15,300 nt of DNA from Pseudomonadota bacterium (lineage in GTDB: Bacteria; Pseudomonadota; Gammaproteobacteria; Burkholderiales; SG8-39), in assembly GCA_021848555.1 (NCBI GenBank), contig JAJZUN010000015.1:1-15300 (forward strand). Direction: 5' to 3'. Positions 12,869 through 15,300 of this stretch are shown piece after piece. The translations under genes and the position numbers were made by a program. The notes beneath the pieces were generated by a model, which was not told the DNA's origin, did not search any database, and saw only the letters and a list, made by a program, of their open reading frames with translations. The stretch's first letter is position 1, and every line of letters begins with the position of its first letter.

Positions 12869-14218
12869 ATGACGAATTTAGTTTCGGTCAAACGGTTGCT
12901 GCTAGCGCTGGGCTTCTGTTTCTGGCTTTCCGGGAATTCCGCGCTCGCGGCGGGCCTCGATCTCGATCAGGCGGACGCCTTGATGAAACAAGGCAAGGCG
13001 GCACAGGCCTACGCCCTGCTCGAGCCGTTTGAGTTCGAGCAATCGGGCAACGTCAAATTCGATTATCTCCTGGGCATCGCCGCGCTCGACAGCGGCAAGC
13101 CGGACAAGGCGACGCTGGCGTTCGAGCGCGTGCTGGCGGTGGATCCCAATTTTGCCGGGGCGCGCATAGACATGGGCCGCGCCTATTTCCAGTTGGGCGA
13201 CACCACCCGCGCCAAGACCGAATTCGAAGCCGTGCTGACACAGAACCCTCCTGCGGCTGCCCGGGCGACCATAGACAACTATCTCGCGGCAATAGAAAAA
13301 CAGGAAAGCGCCAAGAAAACCAGGACGACCGGCTATATCGAGGCTGTCGCGGGGCACGATTCCAACGTGAACTTCGCCACCAGCCAGAGCCAGATAGCGG
13401 TGCCGGCCTTGGGCAATCTGATCTTTACCCTGAATGCAGCCGGCGTCAGGGCGCCGGACGACTACCTCGGAATCGCCTTCGGCGGCGAGGTCAATCACCA
13501 GATCAATCCCGGATTTGCCTTGTACGCCGGGGCGGACGTGCGCTCACGCAGAAACAATACCCAGGACCGCTTCGATTCCACCAGCTTCGACGCCAGGGCC
13601 GGAATCGCAGTGGGCGAAAGCACCAATGTGTTTCGCTTCGGAGTCCTGGGCGGGAAATACGAACTCGACGGCAAGGGCAACCGCGACAGCGACGGACTCA
13701 GCGCCGAGTGGCGTCATCTGATCGACTCCGCCAACCAGCTCAGCGTCTTCGGACAGTACGCCCGCTATCGTTTCGAGCCGACGATCAGCGTGAACAATTT
13801 CGACCAGTCGACTGCCGGCGTGAACTGGCTGCGCATCGTCAATGAAGGCAAAGGCATGGTCATGGCCACGCTGCTTACGGGCAGCGAGCGCGCACCGCTG
13901 CGCGCCGACGGCGGCAAGCGCTTCAACGGCCTGCGGCTCGGCGGGCAAATACAGCTCGACGAGAAAACGGAATTATTCGCCGGACTCGGCGTGCAGCTCA
14001 GCAAGTACGACCTGGCCAATGCCGCGTTCAGTTCGCCCACGGAATCGTTGACGCGGGACGACAAACAGTACGACGCCAACGTCGGCCTCAATTGGCATTT
14101 GGACAAGGCGTGGACCTTGCGGCCCCAGATATCGTATTTGCGCAACAACTCCAATATCGTGATTTACAAACACGATCGCAGCGACGTTTCCGTCACGATC
14201 CGCCGCGACTTCAAATAA
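12869..14218 (+). CDS. exported TPR protein with C-terminal outer-membrane beta-barrel (SLAM-like)
   Basis: A 449-aa protein with a signal peptide (basic VKR, hydrophobic LLLALGFCFWL, cleavage near ALAAG at about 28). Residues about 30-145 hold tetratricopeptide-type helices (QGKAAQAYALLEPF, GKPDKATLAFERVLAVDPNFAGARIDMGRAYFQLGD). From about 150 to the end, alternating hydrophobic/polar strands with aromatic girdles (GYIEAVAGHDSNVNF, SVFGQYARYRF, AGVNWLRIV, LFAGLGVQLSKY, VSVTIRRDF) indicate an outer-membrane barrel. The arrangement resembles surface lipoprotein assembly modifiers and related TPR-barrel proteins. TAAGGA (12859-12864) precedes ATG. It is followed after 21 bp by a FecR-domain gene, so the pair probably forms a unit. 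A role in surface export is inference. Confidence 0.75.
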   Translation: MTNLVSVKRLLLALGFCFWLSGNSALAAGLDLDQADALMKQGKAAQAYALLEPFEFEQSGNVKFDYLLGIAALDSGKPDKATLAFERVLAVDPNFAGARIDMGRAYFQLGDTTRAKTEFEAVLTQNPPAAARATIDNYLAAIEKQESAKKTRTTGYIEAVAGHDSNVNFATSQSQIAVPALGNLIFTLNAAGVRAPDDYLGIAFGGEVNHQINPGFALYAGADVRSRRNNTQDRFDSTSFDARAGIAVGESTNVFRFGVLGGKYELDGKGNRDSDGLSAEWRHLIDSANQLSVFGQYARYRFEPTISVNNFDQSTAGVNWLRIVNEGKGMVMATLLTGSERAPLRADGGKRFNGLRLGGQIQLDEKTELFAGLGVQLSKYDLANAAFSSPTESLTRDDKQYDANVGLNWHLDKAWTLRPQISYLRNNSNIVIYKHDRSDVSVTIRRDFK

Positions 14219-14239
14219 TTCTTGCAGAGGGTAAACGCC

Positions 14240-15300
14240 ATGAAGCATTCCTGGAATAATCCGCTAAAGGCCCTGCCCGTTCTGCTGTTTGTCGCTGCTT
14301 ACGCCGGCGCCGCCCTCGGCGCGGCCGGCAACGTGCAGTTTGTGATCGGCGATGCAAAGCTGGTGAACAAGGCCGGCGTGAGCGTCGCGCTGAAAAAAGG
14401 CGCCGAAATCAACGAGGGCGACCGCATCGTCACCGCAGCCGGCGCATCGGCGCAAATCAAGATGGTGGATGGCGGCTTTATTGCGGTGCGCCCCGATACC
14501 GATATGGGCTTCGACACCTACCGTTACAGCGGCAAGGAAGATGGAACGGAGAGCGCAGTCGTTTCGCTGCTGCAAGGCGGTTTTCGCACCATCACCGGCT
14601 TCATCGGCCGCACCAACAAGCAGAATTACCTGATAAAGACGGTAACTGCCACGATAGGCATACGCGGCACGGACCACGAGCCCATGGTGATCCTGCCGCC
14701 CGCGCCGGGACAGACCGCCATCGCAGCGCCCGGGACCTACGACAAGGTCAACGTCGGCGTCGCCTTTATCCGTACCGATGCCGGTAGCGTCGATATCCAG
14801 CGCAATCAGGTGGGTTTTGCGCCGGTGACCAAGGCGGCGCCGGTGATCCTGCCGAGGATACCGCCTTTCTACAAGCCGACTCCGGCACCTAGACCGCAGA
14901 AAGCCAAGGAAGAGGCCAAGGACGAAGGCAAGAAGGATAGCCAGCAGAGCACGGCGGCAGCCGCAAGCAAGTCCGGCGAGGAAAAGAAAGACGCGGCGCC
15001 GGCCGAGAAGCCCGCCGCAACTGCTGCTGCGCCGACTGAGCAAGCGGCCGCAGCGCCCGCTCCCGCGGAGAAGGCGGCCGAGGCGCCGCCGGCGCCGATC
15101 CGCAGCACGGCGGTGGTCGACCCCGCGAGCGCGGTCACCGTCGCGCCTGCCGTCGCGCCCGTCGTGGCCGCCCCGGCCGCGATCGCGCCGGTAGTGGCAA
15201 TCCAGGCGACGGACGCCAGCGGAAGCACCGTGAACACCACCACCCAAACCCTGACCTCGCCTACTGGGGGAACCACCTCCGTGTCGCAGGGAACATTCGC
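14240..15300 (+). CDS. FecR domain-containing protein, 3' end beyond the window
   Basis: Open from ATG 14240 to the window edge (353 codons seen, no stop). AGAGGG (14226-14231) is 8 nt upstream. A signal peptide (KALPVLLFVAAYAGAALGAAG) leads to a FecR-type beta domain at about 31-150: EGDRIVTAAGASAQIKMVDG, FIAVRPDT, VVSLLQGGFRTITG and IGIRGTDHE. From about 205 the chain becomes an Ala/Pro/Lys/Glu-rich low-complexity linker, then Ala/Val-rich, then Thr/Ser-rich at the edge. Stand-alone exported FecR-domain proteins like this are not sigma regulators of the FecI system; they often carry long repetitive or surface regions. Likely co-transcribed with the TPR/barrel gene and possibly its client, which is inference. 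The window cuts it. Confidence 0.82.
   Translation, partial: MKHSWNNPLKALPVLLFVAAYAGAALGAAGNVQFVIGDAKLVNKAGVSVALKKGAEINEGDRIVTAAGASAQIKMVDGGFIAVRPDTDMGFDTYRYSGKEDGTESAVVSLLQGGFRTITGFIGRTNKQNYLIKTVTATIGIRGTDHEPMVILPPAPGQTAIAAPGTYDKVNVGVAFIRTDAGSVDIQRNQVGFAPVTKAAPVILPRIPPFYKPTPAPRPQKAKEEAKDEGKKDSQQSTAAAASKSGEEKKDAAPAEKPAATAAAPTEQAAAAPAPAEKAAEAPPAPIRSTAVVDPASAVTVAPAVAPVVAAPAAIAPVVAIQATDASGSTVNTTTQTLTSPTGGTTSVSQGTF
14271..14278 (-). other. KOPS-like octamer GGGCAGGG
   Basis: Leftward-pointing copy in chromosomal DNA right of the element, inside the FecR-domain gene. Confidence 0.4.

Noticed and set aside
14264..15247. 327-aa minus-strand frame opposite the FecR gene
   Set aside because: Antisense shadow; the plus strand has a ribosome binding site, signal peptide and FecR motifs.

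Overview
The window looks like a GC-rich betaproteobacterial chromosome, probably Nitrosomonadales/Gallionellaceae-like. This is inferred from the gene order NRDE protein - ygfZ - mltG - tmk - holB - tatD - ankyrin and from protein flavour, not from a search. It appears to lie at the replication terminus: a dif-like Xer site sits at about 9605-9632, and all six GGGNAGGG (KOPS-type) octamers I found point towards it.

Left part (126-9575) is chromosomal core. On the minus strand, a class II aldolase/short-chain dehydrogenase fusion is followed 3 bp later by mtnA. Together they fit a methylthioadenosine salvage route ending in DHAP and methylthioethanol. A GNAT acetyltransferase diverges from them and converges on an NRDE-family gene, which lies downstream of ygfZ on the minus strand. 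Diverging from ygfZ is a tight plus-strand operon: mltG (cell-wall lytic transglycosylase), tmk (dTMP kinase), holB (clamp-loader delta prime), a TatD nuclease and an exported ankyrin protein.

Middle part (9614-11811, 2198 bp) is what I consider the exciting object: a small Xer-integrated element (IMEX) inserted in the dif-like site. It is flanked by 18-bp direct repeats covering the crossover and one arm. The left junction keeps a full XerD arm; the right junction has a degenerate one. It carries an unknown 141-aa ORF, a 54-aa excisionase-like winged-helix protein overlapping a protein of the VC1465/XafT (DUF3653-like) Xer-activation family, about 640 bp of hairpin-rich non-coding DNA (several hairpins closed by the very stable GCGAAGC mini-hairpin), and a second small excisionase-like protein. 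I see no replication initiator, coat or Zot-like gene, so it is either a minimal TLC-phi-like filamentous-phage satellite or a remnant.

Right part (11945-15300) has a DUF1178 gene and a tRNA-Leu(UAA), both on the minus strand, then a plus-strand pair: an exported TPR/outer-membrane beta-barrel protein (SLAM-like) and a FecR-domain protein with a low-complexity tail, cut off by the window end. Positions 1-125 hold nothing I can name. No CRISPR, rRNA or IS element was seen.
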